Shown here piece by piece: positions 37,428 through 47,397 of a stretch of DNA of 64,000 nucleotides. The position numbers and the translations under genes are program-made. The stretch spans positions 62,001 to 126,000 of the forward strand of contig CACASE010000001.1 of the NCBI GenBank assembly GCA_902535165.1. The letters are read 5' to 3'. How positions within the stretch are numbered: the first letter of the stretch is position 1; each line of letters opens with the position of its first letter. The notes below the pieces were generated by a model. The model did not search any database and was not told the DNA's origin. It was given only the letters and a program-made list of their open reading frames with translations. The DNA is from an uncultured Bacteroidota bacterium (GTDB lineage: Bacteria; Bacteroidota; Bacteroidia; Flavobacteriales; Flavobacteriaceae).

Positions 37428-38225
37428 ATGAGACTTTTACTGTCAATAATATTTTTTCTTAATTTTCACTTTTCGTTCTCTCAATCAACAAATAATAAAC
37501 TCAAAAGCTTCAATTCCTTTAAATCGGGGGAAAAGCTTGAATATAAATTACAATACGGTTTCTTAAATGCTAGTTATGCATCTCTAACTCTAAGAGAGGA
37601 TTTTGTCAATAATGAAAAGGTTTTAAGGGCTACTTCCATCGGACGAACAACAGGGTTAGCTAGACTTTTTTTTAAAGTTGACGATACATATGAAACTTTT
37701 TTTTCCTTTGAAAAAGTACAACCATTAAAATCAATTAGAGATATCTATGAGGGTGGGTATGAAAGAAATGCTGAAACGTTATATGATTATAATACTAATA
37801 CAGCTTACTTTCATGATAAAATTAAAAATATCAAGAAGGAATTTGAGATACATCCTGAGATACAAGATATTATATCAACATTTTATTACCTAAGAAAACA
37901 TTTTGATATTTCTTCACTAAAGCCAAATGATTTAATTTATGTAGATATTTTCTTTGATCAAGAAATTTACCCTTTCAAAATGATGTTTCTAGGGATAGAT
38001 AAAGTAAAGACCAAATTTGGATTAGTGGAGTGCATGAGGCTTAGGCCTTACATGGATTCTGGCAGGGTTTTCAAAGATAATGAAGGAATTAAAATATGGG
38101 TTACAAATGATGAAAATAGAATCCCAATTAAAGTAAAAGCTGATTTGAGAGTTGGTTCTATTGTTGCTAACTTAGTGTCTTTTAGAGGGCTTTCAAATCC
38201 ATTTAAAATTATTGTAAGTGAATAG
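37428..38225 (+). CDS. DUF3108 domain-containing secreted protein
   Basis: 265 residues: a signal peptide (about 1-18, ending SFSQ) and a DUF3108 beta-rich domain starting FKSGEKLEYKLQYGFLNASYASLTL. Periplasmic or outer-membrane-associated, function unknown. The stop region overlaps the start of the M23 peptidase gene by 8 bp; this pairing recurs in Bacteroidota and hints at an envelope role. Nothing unusual in length. Confidence 0.85.
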   Translation: MRLLLSIIFFLNFHFSFSQSTNNKLKSFNSFKSGEKLEYKLQYGFLNASYASLTLREDFVNNEKVLRATSIGRTTGLARLFFKVDDTYETFFSFEKVQPLKSIRDIYEGGYERNAETLYDYNTNTAYFHDKIKNIKKEFEIHPEIQDIISTFYYLRKHFDISSLKPNDLIYVDIFFDQEIYPFKMMFLGIDKVKTKFGLVECMRLRPYMDSGRVFKDNEGIKIWVTNDENRIPIKVKADLRVGSIVANLVSFRGLSNPFKIIVSE

Positions 38226-39465
38226 ATTTATCTTCTTAATAATAGTACTTCTTACATTTTCATGTGGTGAAAAAGAAAATGAAACTAAAATCGAGGTTGT
38301 TAAAGAGAAGATTATAAAAGAGTTTGGCTTTACATTAAATAATTTTAATGTGAAAAAAGATACTATAGAGTCAGGAGATTCCTTTGGCTTAATCCTCGAG
38401 AAAAATAATCTTTTCTACCCTAAAATTTATAATATAGTACAAGAAACAAAAAAGGTTTTTGACATAAGAAAGATTAATGTTGGCAGACCATATACAATTC
38501 TATCAAGTAAGGATTCATTAAATCAACCTTTAATTTTTATTTATCAACCAAACGCTATAGATTATTTAGTAGTATCCTTAGGTGATTCACTTTGGGCTGA
38601 AAAAAAACAAAAAGAAATTAAATTAAAGGAATTTGAAGCTATGGGTTCAATTAAAAGTTCTTTAGCTGAAACAATGCAAGAATTGAATTTAAGCCCACTT
38701 CTAACAAATGAATTATCTGAGATATATGCATGGAACATTGATTTTTTCAGACTAGAAAAGGGGGATAATTTTAAAATACAGTATACGTCTAGATATGTTG
38801 ACGATTCAATATATATTGGTCTTAATAGAATTCATAATGCTTTTTTTGAACACAGAGGCAAACCATTTTATGCAATTGAATTTGAAACAGACTCAATTAG
38901 AGGAATGTTTGAATATTTTGATGATAAAGGGAAAAATTTGAGAAGAGCTTTTTTATTATCTCCTGTTCAATTTAGTAGAATTTCCTCAAGATATAACTTA
39001 AGACGAAAAATTGCATATTACGGTCGAGTTAGACCTCACTATGGGACAGATTTTGCAGCTCCAGTTGGTACGCCTATTAGATCTACAGCAGATGGAAGAG
39101 TAGTTAAGTCTGGTTACACAAAAGGTAACGGATACTATGTAACCGTAAGCCATAATGCAACTTATTCTACTCAATATCTTCATATGAAAAAAAGAGGTCT
39201 TAAAGTTGGTACATATGTAAAACAAGGCGATAAAATTGGAGAAGTTGGAATGACTGGATTTACATCGGGGCCACATGTTTGCTACAGATTTTGGAAAAAT
39301 GGTAGACAAGTTGATCCATTAAAGCAAAAACTTCCTGAGGCAAAGCCAATTTCTGATTCACTCAAAAGAAAGTATTTAACATATATGGCTCCTATAAAAG
39401 ACAAACTTGATAGTATGAAATCAAATCTTAACTTTGATGAAAAAACAAATAATTCTAATCCATAA
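38218..39465 (+). CDS. M23 family metallopeptidase lipoprotein
   Basis: 415 residues. The signal ends in lipobox LTFSC (Cys about 17). A long N-terminal region (about 20-265) precedes an M23/LytM domain with the zinc ligands H in HYGTDFAAPVG (about 276), and HMK/GPHVCYRFW downstream (QYLHM, GFTSGPHVCYRFWKNG). Expected to cut peptidoglycan cross-links in the periplasm. The start is GTG at 38218, overlapping the DUF3108 gene by 8 bp; the lipobox supports it. pgi follows after 3 bp. Confidence 0.92.
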   Translation: MNRFIFLIIVLLTFSCGEKENETKIEVVKEKIIKEFGFTLNNFNVKKDTIESGDSFGLILEKNNLFYPKIYNIVQETKKVFDIRKINVGRPYTILSSKDSLNQPLIFIYQPNAIDYLVVSLGDSLWAEKKQKEIKLKEFEAMGSIKSSLAETMQELNLSPLLTNELSEIYAWNIDFFRLEKGDNFKIQYTSRYVDDSIYIGLNRIHNAFFEHRGKPFYAIEFETDSIRGMFEYFDDKGKNLRRAFLLSPVQFSRISSRYNLRRKIAYYGRVRPHYGTDFAAPVGTPIRSTADGRVVKSGYTKGNGYYVTVSHNATYSTQYLHMKKRGLKVGTYVKQGDKIGEVGMTGFTSGPHVCYRFWKNGRQVDPLKQKLPEAKPISDSLKRKYLTYMAPIKDKLDSMKSNLNFDEKTNNSNP

Positions 39466-39468
39466 ATA

Positions 39469-41079
39469 ATGTCTTTACCAAAAATAAATCCTGTTAAAAC
39501 TAATGCATGGAAAAAATTAATTGCCCATAAAGACATTATTAACAAAAAATCTTTAAAAGAATTATTCAATGAGGATAAAAACAGGATAGGAAATTTTGCT
39601 ATAGAATTTGATCAGATTGATGTAGATTTTTCAAAAAACTTAATTGATAAGAAAACTTTTGATTTATTATTAAATCTTGCAGATGAATGTAAACTCAAAG
39701 AAAGTATAGGAAAATTATTTAGTGGCGAATTAATAAATGAAACTGAAAATAGATCTGTTCTACATACTGCATTGAGAGATTTCAAGTCAGATATTCAATC
39801 AATAATTAACGACAGGGAAAAGGTTCAAAGTTTATGCAATAAAATTATAAATGGGAAGCTAAAAGGACAAACAGGAAAAAAATATACTGATGTTGTGAAT
39901 ATTGGCATTGGAGGTTCTGATTTAGGCCCAAAAATGGCAGTAGAAGCTTTAAAATTTTATAAGAATCATTTAAATATTCACTTTATTTCGAATGTCGACG
40001 GTGACCACGCAGCAGATATTTTAATAAAACTAAATCCTGAGACTACATTTTTCATTATTGTTTCAAAAACATTTACAACACAAGAAACCCTAACCAACGC
40101 TGGTATTGCAAAAGAATGGATATCAAATAATTTAAAAACAAATGAAATTAGTAATCATTTTTGTGCAGTTTCATCTAATCTAAATGCTGTTGAAAATTTT
40201 GGTATTAATAAAGATCTTATTTTTAGTATGTATGATTTTATCGGAGGACGATTTTCAATGTGGGGATCTGTTGGACTTTCCATTGCCATTTCAGTTGGAT
40301 ACGATAATTTTGAAAAATTTTTAAAAGGTGCTGAAAAAATGGATAACCATTTTAAAAATTCCTCATTTGAAAAAAATATTCCAGTATGCTTAGCTCTAAT
40401 TGGAATTTGGAATAGTAATTTTTTAAATGCTGAAACCCAAGCAATAATACCATACAATGAATCTTTATGTTTTTTACCAAATTACTTACAACAAGCTATG
40501 ATGGAAAGTAATGGTAAGAATATTGATAGATCTGGAAAAAAAATTGATTATAGTACTGGTAGTATTATTTGGGGTGGTACTGGCACCAATACTCAACATG
40601 CGTTTTTTCAACTTATACATCAGAGCAATAGATTAATTCCATGTGATTTTATAGGTTTTAAAAAATGTCTTCACGGAAATACGGATAGTCATGATAAGTT
40701 GATGTCAAACTACGTGGGTCAAATGGAAGCGTTAATGGTAGGTAAAAATATTGAGGATGTTGTAAATGATTTAAAAATAAATGGAATATCTTCGGAGGAA
40801 ATTAATAAAGTTTCTCCTTTTAAAGTTTTTGGTGGAAGCAAGCCCACAAACTCTATTCTTTTCGAGCAATTAAGTCCCGAAAGCTTTGGTATGTTAATAG
40901 CTATGTATGAGCATATAATATTCACAAAAGGTATTATTTGGAATATATTTAGTTTTGACCAGTGGGGAGTTGAATTAGGTAAAGTACTAGCTTCTAAGTT
41001 ATTAACAGAAATTCAGAGTGGAGAAATTAAAAATCATGATGAGTCAACAAAATCTCTTCTGAAAAAACTTAAAAATTAA
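39469..41079 (+). CDS. pgi: Glucose-6-phosphate isomerase
   Basis: 536 residues. It interconverts glucose 6-phosphate and fructose 6-phosphate. Family blocks: NIGIGGSDLGPKMA, SKTFTTQETLTNA, GGRFSMWGSVGLS, catalytic Glu/His in MMESNGKNI and GTNTQHAFFQLIHQ, and SFDQWGVELGK with the C-terminal Lys. Length normal for bacterial PGI. Probably co-transcribed with the M23 gene; a weak hairpin follows. Confidence 0.96.
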   Translation: MSLPKINPVKTNAWKKLIAHKDIINKKSLKELFNEDKNRIGNFAIEFDQIDVDFSKNLIDKKTFDLLLNLADECKLKESIGKLFSGELINETENRSVLHTALRDFKSDIQSIINDREKVQSLCNKIINGKLKGQTGKKYTDVVNIGIGGSDLGPKMAVEALKFYKNHLNIHFISNVDGDHAADILIKLNPETTFFIIVSKTFTTQETLTNAGIAKEWISNNLKTNEISNHFCAVSSNLNAVENFGINKDLIFSMYDFIGGRFSMWGSVGLSIAISVGYDNFEKFLKGAEKMDNHFKNSSFEKNIPVCLALIGIWNSNFLNAETQAIIPYNESLCFLPNYLQQAMMESNGKNIDRSGKKIDYSTGSIIWGGTGTNTQHAFFQLIHQSNRLIPCDFIGFKKCLHGNTDSHDKLMSNYVGQMEALMVGKNIEDVVNDLKINGISSEEINKVSPFKVFGGSKPTNSILFEQLSPESFGMLIAMYEHIIFTKGIIWNIFSFDQWGVELGKVLASKLLTEIQSGEIKNHDESTKSLLKKLKN

Positions 41080-41100
41080 TCTTAGATATCGTAAAGATTA
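41077..41100 (+). terminator. Weak hairpin after pgi, possible terminator
   Basis: TAATCTT, 10-bp loop, AAGATTA: perfect 7-bp arms beginning at the pgi stop and followed by TTTCC. The AT-rich stem and short T-run make it a weak candidate. Confidence 0.3.
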
Positions 41101-41204
41101 TTTCCTATTAATTTTCCTTGAAAATCTGTTCATAAAATTAATAGTTTGGTAACCTAACTTGACAAAAAAATAACAATATTTGTGACAAATTAAACTATTC
41201 AAAA

Positions 41205-43940
41205 ATGAAAAAAATAATCTTCTTTTTTGCAGCCATTCTTATGACTGGGATTGGCTTTGCTCAAAATACGGTATCTGGTACTGTAGTTGACTCTGAGGTG
41301 GGAGTCGGTCTTCCAGGTGCTTCAATCGTTGTCAAAGGTACTTCAATTGGTGTTTCCTCTGACTTTAACGGTGATTTTTCAATTTCTGCTGAATCTGGTG
41401 ATGTTTTAGTGATATCATATGTTGGTTATGAGTCAGCCGAGATTAGCGTAGATGATTCTAATGCTATTACAATTGGATTATCTCCAGAGGATAATATTCT
41501 CTCTGGTGTTACAGTATTTGGCACTATAGACTTTGCCAAAGATAGAGAGACACCTGTTGCTGCATCGACATTAAATGCGGAACAAATTGTAGAGAGAGTT
41601 GGAAACTTAGAGCTTCCTCAGCTTCTGAATTCAACGCCCGGAGTATATTCAACTATGCAGGGTGCATTTGGAGATGCCAGAGTTAGACTTCGTGGTTTTC
41701 AACAAGAAAATATTGCTGTTTTAATTAATGGAATGCCCGTTAATGACATGGAAAATGGAAGAGTATACTGGAGTAACTGGGCTGGACTAAGTGACGTTAC
41801 TTCTGCGATGCAAGTTCAAAGGGGTCTTGGTTCAGCAAAGCTTCCAATCCCCTCAGCTGGAGGAACTATTAATATTGTTACTAAATCTACAGATTTATCT
41901 GAGGGTGGTAAAATTGCTTTCACTGCTGGAAATGATGGATATTTAAAAACTTTAATGACCTACAATACAGGTATTAGTGACAGTGGACACGCATTTTCTG
42001 CATCATTTGGAAGAACAGCAGGTGATGGTTATGTAGATGGAACTCCTTTTGAAGCATATTCATATTTCCTAGGATATGGATATAAAAGTGATGATGATAA
42101 ACATAATTTACAGATTATTGTAACTGGAGCTCCTCAAGTTCATGATACAAGAACAACTAGCTACTACAACATGGCAACTTTAGAAGACTACAGGGATTAT
42201 GGTATCAGGTATAATTATAATTATGGTCTTCGAGATGGAGTAGGTTACAACATGAGAAACAATTTTTATCATAAACCTATTGCTTCTCTAAACTGGGAAT
42301 TCAAAATAAATAATAAGACAAGTATTTCAGCTACTGCATACGGATCTCTGGGTCGAGGTGGTGGTGGAGGTGATCTTGGTAGGAATGGAGGCTGGGGATA
42401 TTTCAGCTCTAGCAGATGGAGAAATCCTGATAATGGCTATGTTTTATGGGATGAGGTAATAAAACACAATAGTGGACAGACTGCTAATTGGAGATATGGA
42501 TCAACAGCAATGAATGCTGATGCAACAACTGGTCAATATATTGTAAATGACGAAAGCTTCTCATCTAGATCTCCATTCCCAAGAAGAAATGGATGGATTC
42601 AAAGAAACTCCATTAATTCACATAACTGGTTTGGTGCAATTGGAAATCTTAAAACTGAGCTTGCTGAGAATTTAACATTAGATGTTGGTTTCGATTCAAG
42701 ATTCTACAGAGGATTTCATTATAGAAATTTAAGAGACCTTTTAGGTGCAGATGGTTATAGAGATTCAAGATATAATGGTGTTCCTAATACATCTGGAGTT
42801 GTAGCTGGAACTAAAGAATATAGATGGCCAATCTCTGAAGTTTGGAATGTATTTGGTAATCTTGACGAGGAAGAAAAAATCGATAGAAATAATGTTGGTG
42901 TTGTAGATTATTTCGGATTGTATTTTCAGCTTGAATACTTAATGGATGATGTTTCTATTTTTGTACAGGGTTCCGGCTCTAGTAAAGGATACAGCCGTGA
43001 AGAATTTTATCTCTACGGTCCAGGTGATCCATTGCAATATTCAGATAAAGTAAATCTTGAAGGTGGGTCAATAAAAGGAGGGGCAAATTGGAATATTGAT
43101 GCTCAAAATAACATATTTGGTAATGTTGGGATTTTCTCAACTCAACCAATTATCCACTCAGTTTTCCAAAATTATGATCAAATAGCTACACCTGAGGATA
43201 AATTACTTAATGAAAAAATCGTTGGACTTGAACTTGGATATGGATTTAGATCAAAGACATTTGATTTTAACTTGAATTTATACAATACAACATGGACAGA
43301 TAGATTTTTGTTTGAAAATGTAACAATTAATGGGGAAAGAGGTGAAGCTAATTTTACTGGAGTAAAACAAGTACACACAGGGATTGAATTTGATGGAGTA
43401 TGGCAACTAAGTCCTTTTGTTGAACTTTCTGGAATGTTTACAATAGGAGACTATGCTTATTCAGGCAATGTAACAGATGATGCTGTCACATCAAATAATT
43501 CTAATGTTAGTATTGGTTCTGCCACTCTTTACCTTGATGATGCAAAAGTTGGCGATACTGCACATACAACTGCGTATTTGGATTTAACGGTAAATCCAAC
43601 TGACAATTTCAAATTTAATTTAGATCTTTTTCATGCAGACAAATTATATGGAAATGTAAATGCAGAAGATTTTGATGAGCCTGGAGTTACAAATATGCGT
43701 ATGCCATCATACGAAATATTTGGAGCTGGAGCTTCCTACAGATTCCCAATTGGTTCTGATTACATTTACATGAGACTAAATGTAAATAACCTATTTGATG
43801 AGGAATATTATCAGGAATCTGGTAATAATTATGGACCTACTGATAGAGATGGTATCACATATAAGGGTATCAATATTGATAACCGAGTTGTACCTGGGTG
43901 GGGGAGAACTTGGAATTTTGGAGTTACTTATAGGTTCTAA
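41205..43940 (+). CDS. TonB-dependent receptor with N-terminal carboxypeptidase-like domain
   Basis: 911 residues. Signal peptide (about 1-19), a carboxypeptidase-regulatory-like domain (about 22-95, TVVDSEVGVGLPGASIVVKGTS in part), plug (about 115-235, ARVRLRGFQQENIAVLINGMPVNDMENGRVYW in part), and a large barrel ending GVTYRF. This architecture is typical of nutrient receptors in Bacteroidota. Codon use here is richer in GC than the neighbours, consistent with high expression. No SusD gene follows. It ends at a strong bidirectional terminator. The ligand is unknown. Confidence 0.93.
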   Translation: MKKIIFFFAAILMTGIGFAQNTVSGTVVDSEVGVGLPGASIVVKGTSIGVSSDFNGDFSISAESGDVLVISYVGYESAEISVDDSNAITIGLSPEDNILSGVTVFGTIDFAKDRETPVAASTLNAEQIVERVGNLELPQLLNSTPGVYSTMQGAFGDARVRLRGFQQENIAVLINGMPVNDMENGRVYWSNWAGLSDVTSAMQVQRGLGSAKLPIPSAGGTINIVTKSTDLSEGGKIAFTAGNDGYLKTLMTYNTGISDSGHAFSASFGRTAGDGYVDGTPFEAYSYFLGYGYKSDDDKHNLQIIVTGAPQVHDTRTTSYYNMATLEDYRDYGIRYNYNYGLRDGVGYNMRNNFYHKPIASLNWEFKINNKTSISATAYGSLGRGGGGGDLGRNGGWGYFSSSRWRNPDNGYVLWDEVIKHNSGQTANWRYGSTAMNADATTGQYIVNDESFSSRSPFPRRNGWIQRNSINSHNWFGAIGNLKTELAENLTLDVGFDSRFYRGFHYRNLRDLLGADGYRDSRYNGVPNTSGVVAGTKEYRWPISEVWNVFGNLDEEEKIDRNNVGVVDYFGLYFQLEYLMDDVSIFVQGSGSSKGYSREEFYLYGPGDPLQYSDKVNLEGGSIKGGANWNIDAQNNIFGNVGIFSTQPIIHSVFQNYDQIATPEDKLLNEKIVGLELGYGFRSKTFDFNLNLYNTTWTDRFLFENVTINGERGEANFTGVKQVHTGIEFDGVWQLSPFVELSGMFTIGDYAYSGNVTDDAVTSNNSNVSIGSATLYLDDAKVGDTAHTTAYLDLTVNPTDNFKFNLDLFHADKLYGNVNAEDFDEPGVTNMRMPSYEIFGAGASYRFPIGSDYIYMRLNVNNLFDEEYYQESGNNYGPTDRDGITYKGINIDNRVVPGWGRTWNFGVTYRF

Positions 43941-43954
43941 AATCTTACTTTGAT

Positions 43955-43992
43955 AAATAAAAAACCCTTCAATGTAGAAGGGTTTTTTATTT
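43955..43992. terminator. Strong bidirectional intrinsic terminator
   Basis: AAAAAACCCTTC, loop AATGTA, GAAGGGTTTTTT: a 12-bp stem, extendable to 16 bp with outer A-T pairs, with A- and T-runs that serve both strands. It stops the TonB receptor gene and the convergent rsmI; the rsmI stop codon lies inside its right arm. Confidence 0.9.
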
Positions 43993-44658
43993 TAAACCTT
44001 TTACAACTATAACAAACTCACCTTTCAATTTTTTATTTTTATAATTATCAATAATATCCTTTATATTTCCTCTTTGAGTATCTTCAAATATTTTGGTTAA
44101 TTCTTTTGAAATAGAAATCTCCCTTTCAGGACCAAAATATTCATAAAAATCTTCAAGTGTTTTATATAATTTGTAAGGTGACTCGTAAAAAATCATAGTT
44201 CTTTTCTCTGATGATAATTCTTGTAATCTAGTCTTTCTGCCTTTTTTTACAGGTAGAAATCCTTCAAAAGTAAATCTTTCAGATGGTAGACCGCTAATTA
44301 CTAATGCTGGTATTAAAGCAGTTGGACCAGGCAAACATTCAACATCAATATTATTATCAATACACATTTTAACAATCAAATAGCCAGGATCAGAAATACT
44401 GGGTGTGCCTGCATCTGAAATTAAACCAACCTTAATCCCTGATTGAATTTCAATAATTACTTTTTCAACTTTTGAATGTTCATTAAACTTATGAAATGAT
44501 TTAAGTGGTTTTTTAATTACTAAATGATTCATAAGCTTTAAGCTTCTTCTAGTATCCTCACACAAAATTAGGTCTACATCTTTAATACATTCGATTGCTC
44601 TTAATGTTATATCATCCAGATTACCTATTGGAGTCGGTATTAAAATAAGTTTTGACAT
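43987..44658 (-). CDS. rsmI: 16S rRNA (cytidine-1402-2'-O)-methyltransferase
   Basis: 223 residues of the tetrapyrrole-methylase-fold RsmI family. It methylates the ribose of C1402 in the decoding centre. Motifs: LILIPTPIGNLDDITLRA at the N-terminus, LCEDTRRSLKL, GLISDAGTPSISDPGY and GLPSERFTFEGFLP. Length slightly shorter than E. coli, as common in this phylum. Divergent from tdk. Confidence 0.95.
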   Translation of the reverse strand: MSKLILIPTPIGNLDDITLRAIECIKDVDLILCEDTRRSLKLMNHLVIKKPLKSFHKFNEHSKVEKVIIEIQSGIKVGLISDAGTPSISDPGYLIVKMCIDNNIDVECLPGPTALIPALVISGLPSERFTFEGFLPVKKGRKTRLQELSSEKRTMIFYESPYKLYKTLEDFYEYFGPEREISISKELTKIFEDTQRGNIKDIIDNYKNKKLKGEFVIVVKGLK

Positions 44659-44666
44659 TTAAAATT

Positions 44667-44674
44667 TATATTTG
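44667..44674 (+). promoter_or_regulatory. Candidate -7 box for the tdk-alr unit
   Basis: TATATTTG, a full TAnnTTTG match, 43 bp before the tdk ATG in the 59-bp divergent rsmI/tdk gap. Confidence 0.35.
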
Positions 44675-44717
44675 TCTAAATTAATAACTTATCCGATAAA
44701 ATTAAGCTAAAAAGAAA

Positions 44718-45257
44718 ATGTCAGGAAGAATTGAAGTTATATGTGGATCTATGTTTTCTGGGAAGACAGAAGAATTAATTAATAGGATTAAAAAATCAGG
44801 AAAATCCTACAAAGTTTTTAAACCAAAAACAGATACAAGAAACAAAAAAAATAAAATAGAATCTCATAATAAACTTCAAATTGAAGCCACCACGATAAAA
44901 AATATCACAGATATTTTAAAAGTTAAAACTAAGTATGAAATTATTGGTGTTGACGAAGCTCAGTTTTTTTCAGACAAAATTATTGAAGTTTGTAATCTTT
45001 TAGCGAATAAAGGAGTTAGAGTTATAGTAGCTGGCTTAGATATGGATTATTCTGGAAAGCCTTTTGGTCCAATGCCATTTTTAATGGCTATTGCTGAACA
45101 AGTTACAAAGGTATATGCCATTTGCATTGAAACAGGTGAACCTGCTCTATATAGCTATAGAAAAGTTGAAAGTAATGAAACCATAATGATAGGTGAAAAA
45201 AAAGAATATATGCCGCTTTCAAGAAAAGCATATATCTCAAAAATCAGAAAAAAATAA
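44718..45257 (+). CDS. tdk: Thymidine kinase (type II), zinc-site Cys missing
   Basis: 179 residues. It phosphorylates thymidine to dTMP. The P-loop is ICGSMFSGKTEELI (about 8-21), the Walker B-like DEAQFF (about 86-91), and the lasso-type C-terminal YMPLSRKAY. The structural zinc site of classical type II enzymes (two CxxC-type pairs) is not present: the region reads AICIETGEPALYS with one Cys. Related Bacteroidota enzymes often share this. alr begins just downstream. Confidence 0.92.
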   Translation: MSGRIEVICGSMFSGKTEELINRIKKSGKSYKVFKPKTDTRNKKNKIESHNKLQIEATTIKNITDILKVKTKYEIIGVDEAQFFSDKIIEVCNLLANKGVRVIVAGLDMDYSGKPFGPMPFLMAIAEQVTKVYAICIETGEPALYSYRKVESNETIMIGEKKEYMPLSRKAYISKIRKK

Positions 45258-45261
45258 TTTA

Positions 45262-46350
45262 TTGAGTTACCAGGGAACCCAAATAATAATAAACCTTAAA
45301 AATTTAAAAGCTAATCTATCTTTTATTAAAAGCAAAGTTGATAAAAAAACTAAAATTATGTCTGTTGTGAAAGCTTTTGGATATGGATCAGAGCCTGTAA
45401 AGATTAGTAAGTTTTTAGAAAAAAATGGAGTTGATTATTTTGCAGTAGCTTACGTAAATGAAGGTATTGAACTAAGAAATTGTGGTGTGAAACTACCAAT
45501 ATTAATTCTTCATCCACAACTTGATGATTTTGATGAGATTATTAAATTTAATTTAGAGCCTAACATTTATTCTTTTAGAATTCTAAATGCTTTTATTAAA
45601 AAATCTAACTCACATCCATTCCATTTAAAATTTAATACTGGTCTAAATAGATTAGGATTTAGTATGAATGATATTGATGAATTGTACAATATTTTAAATG
45701 GTAAAACAAATATCAAATACTTGTTTTCTCACTTAGGAGCATCTGAGGATCTGAATGAAAAAGCCTTCAGTAATAATCAAATCAAATTATTTGAGAAAAT
45801 TTCAAAAAAGATGGAGGCTAAATTTGAAAAAAAATTTAAAAAACATTTATTAAATACCTCAGGAATAATGAATTATTCTGAATATAAATATGATATGGTG
45901 CGTACAGGAATTGGACTTTATGGATATGGAAATGATAAAAAATATAGTAAGAATTTAAAGCCTGTTTTATCATTAAGGTCAGTTATATCTCAGATCCATT
46001 TTATAAAAAAAGGAGAATCGGTTGGATATAACAGAGGATTTGTTGCAAATAAAAATTGTAAGATTGCAATTATTCCTATTGGACATGCTGATGGCATAAA
46101 GAGAAGTTTTGGAAATGGCAAAATTGGTTTTTATATTAAAAATAAATTAGCAAAAACAATTGGAAATATTTGTATGGATATGCTAATGTTAGACATAACC
46201 AATATTAACTGCGAGGAGGGCGATGATGTGATAATTATTGATGATAAAATTCAAACAGCTGAAGATCTTGGCGAAAAAACGAATACTATTTCATATGAGA
46301 TATTAACAGCACTATCATCCAGAATTAAAAGAACAATCATCGATATTTAA
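45262..46350 (+). CDS. alr: Alanine racemase
   Basis: About 362 residues. A PLP enzyme making D-Ala for peptidoglycan. The PLP Lys is in SVVKAFGYGS, the conserved GLNRLGF, HLLNTSGIMNY, and IPIGHADGIKRS blocks are present, and ICMDMLMLDIT carries the second-subunit carbamylated/loop region. The track's GTG start at 45193 gives a 65-bp overlap with tdk and a non-homologous lysine-rich leader; TTG 45262, 4 bp after the tdk stop, gives the normal N-terminus. The start choice is inference. Confidence 0.9.
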   Translation: MSYQGTQIIINLKNLKANLSFIKSKVDKKTKIMSVVKAFGYGSEPVKISKFLEKNGVDYFAVAYVNEGIELRNCGVKLPILILHPQLDDFDEIIKFNLEPNIYSFRILNAFIKKSNSHPFHLKFNTGLNRLGFSMNDIDELYNILNGKTNIKYLFSHLGASEDLNEKAFSNNQIKLFEKISKKMEAKFEKKFKKHLLNTSGIMNYSEYKYDMVRTGIGLYGYGNDKKYSKNLKPVLSLRSVISQIHFIKKGESVGYNRGFVANKNCKIAIIPIGHADGIKRSFGNGKIGFYIKNKLAKTIGNICMDMLMLDITNINCEEGDDVIIIDDKIQTAEDLGEKTNTISYEILTALSSRIKRTIIDI

Positions 46351-46362
46351 TTGATGTTAAAA

Positions 46363-46392
46363 TTGCGATAGATTCATATTTATTTAAATTTG
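46363..46392 (+). promoter_or_regulatory. Candidate promoter for asd
   Basis: TTG (46363-46365), 19-bp gap, TAAATTTG (46385-46392), matching the Bacteroidota consensus, 15 bp before the ATG at 46408. Confidence 0.6.
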
Positions 46393-46407
46393 TTCATTAT
46401 TTAAAAA

Positions 46408-47397
46408 ATGAATTTAGCTATAATCGGTGCAACCGGACTTGTTGGTGAAGAAATTTTAAAAGTTCTACAAGAAAAAAAAATTAAAATTAATGAACTTACC
46501 CTAGTTGCTTCAAATAAATCTATTGGGAAAACAGTTAAGTTTTGTAATAATAATTACAAAATTATTTCTATTGAAGATGCTCTAGAAAAAAAATTAGATC
46601 TAGCTATTTTTTCTGCAGGTAAAGATTTATCTCTGAAATGGGCAAAGAAATTTGCTAATAATGAAGTTACCGTAATTGATAATTCATCTGCATGGAGAAT
46701 GGACAAAACCAAAAAACTTATTGTCCCTGAAGTTAATGGAAATGAGTTAACCATCGACGATAAAATAATAGCAAATCCTAATTGTTCAACTATTCAAATG
46801 CTTATTGCTTTGGCCCCAATCCATATTAGGTATGGAATTACAAGAATTATTGTTTCAACCTATCAATCAATTACTGGAACTGGAAGGATTGCTGTTAACC
46901 AATTAAATAATGAGTACAATAATATTGAGGGTGAAATGGCTTATAAATATCCAATTCACCAAAATGCAATACCTCATTGTGATGAGTTTGAAGATAATGG
47001 CTACACTAAAGAGGAGATGAAACTAATTAATGAAACACATAAGATTTTAGATCCAAATATTTCAGTTACTGCAACAGCTGTAAGAGTTCCAGTTATTGGA
47101 GGACATAGTGAATCAATAAATTTAACATTAGAAAAATCATTTCAAATTGATGATATTAAAAAATTACTTTCAGAAAGTAATGGGATAAAATTGGAGGATG
47201 ATACTAAAAACTTTAAATACCCAATGCCAATCTATGCAAAAGGAAAAGATGATGTTTTTGTTGGTAGAATAAGAAAAGATTTTTCCTGTGAAAACAGTTT
47301 AAACCTTTGGGTTGTAAGTGATAATTTGAGAAAAGGTGCTGCAACAAATGCAATACAAATTTTAGAACTAATTAAATCAAAAGGCTTTATAGGTTAA
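46408..47397 (+). CDS. asd: Aspartate-semialdehyde dehydrogenase
   Basis: 329 residues. It reduces aspartyl phosphate to the semialdehyde for lysine/diaminopimelate, threonine and methionine synthesis. Rossmann motif [14 protein letters not shown] at the N-terminus; catalytic Cys in NPNCSTIQM (about 129); the substrate-binding [11 protein letters not shown] block with the catalytic His (about 232-240). Its end overlaps the convergent accC by 4 bp. Confidence 0.96.
   Translation: MNLAIIGATGLVGEEILKVLQEKKIKINELTLVASNKSIGKTVKFCNNNYKIISIEDALEKKLDLAIFSAGKDLSLKWAKKFANNEVTVIDNSSAWRMDKTKKLIVPEVNGNELTIDDKIIANPNCSTIQMLIALAPIHIRYGITRIIVSTYQSITGTGRIAVNQLNNEYNNIEGEMAYKYPIHQNAIPHCDEFEDNGYTKEEMKLINETHKILDPNISVTATAVRVPVIGGHSESINLTLEKSFQIDDIKKLLSESNGIKLEDDTKNFKYPMPIYAKGKDDVFVGRIRKDFSCENSLNLWVVSDNLRKGAATNAIQILELIKSKGFIG

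Noticed and set aside
45193-45261. Upstream extension of alr from GTG 45193
   Set aside because: It overlaps tdk by 65 bp and adds a Lys-rich stretch not expected in alanine racemases.
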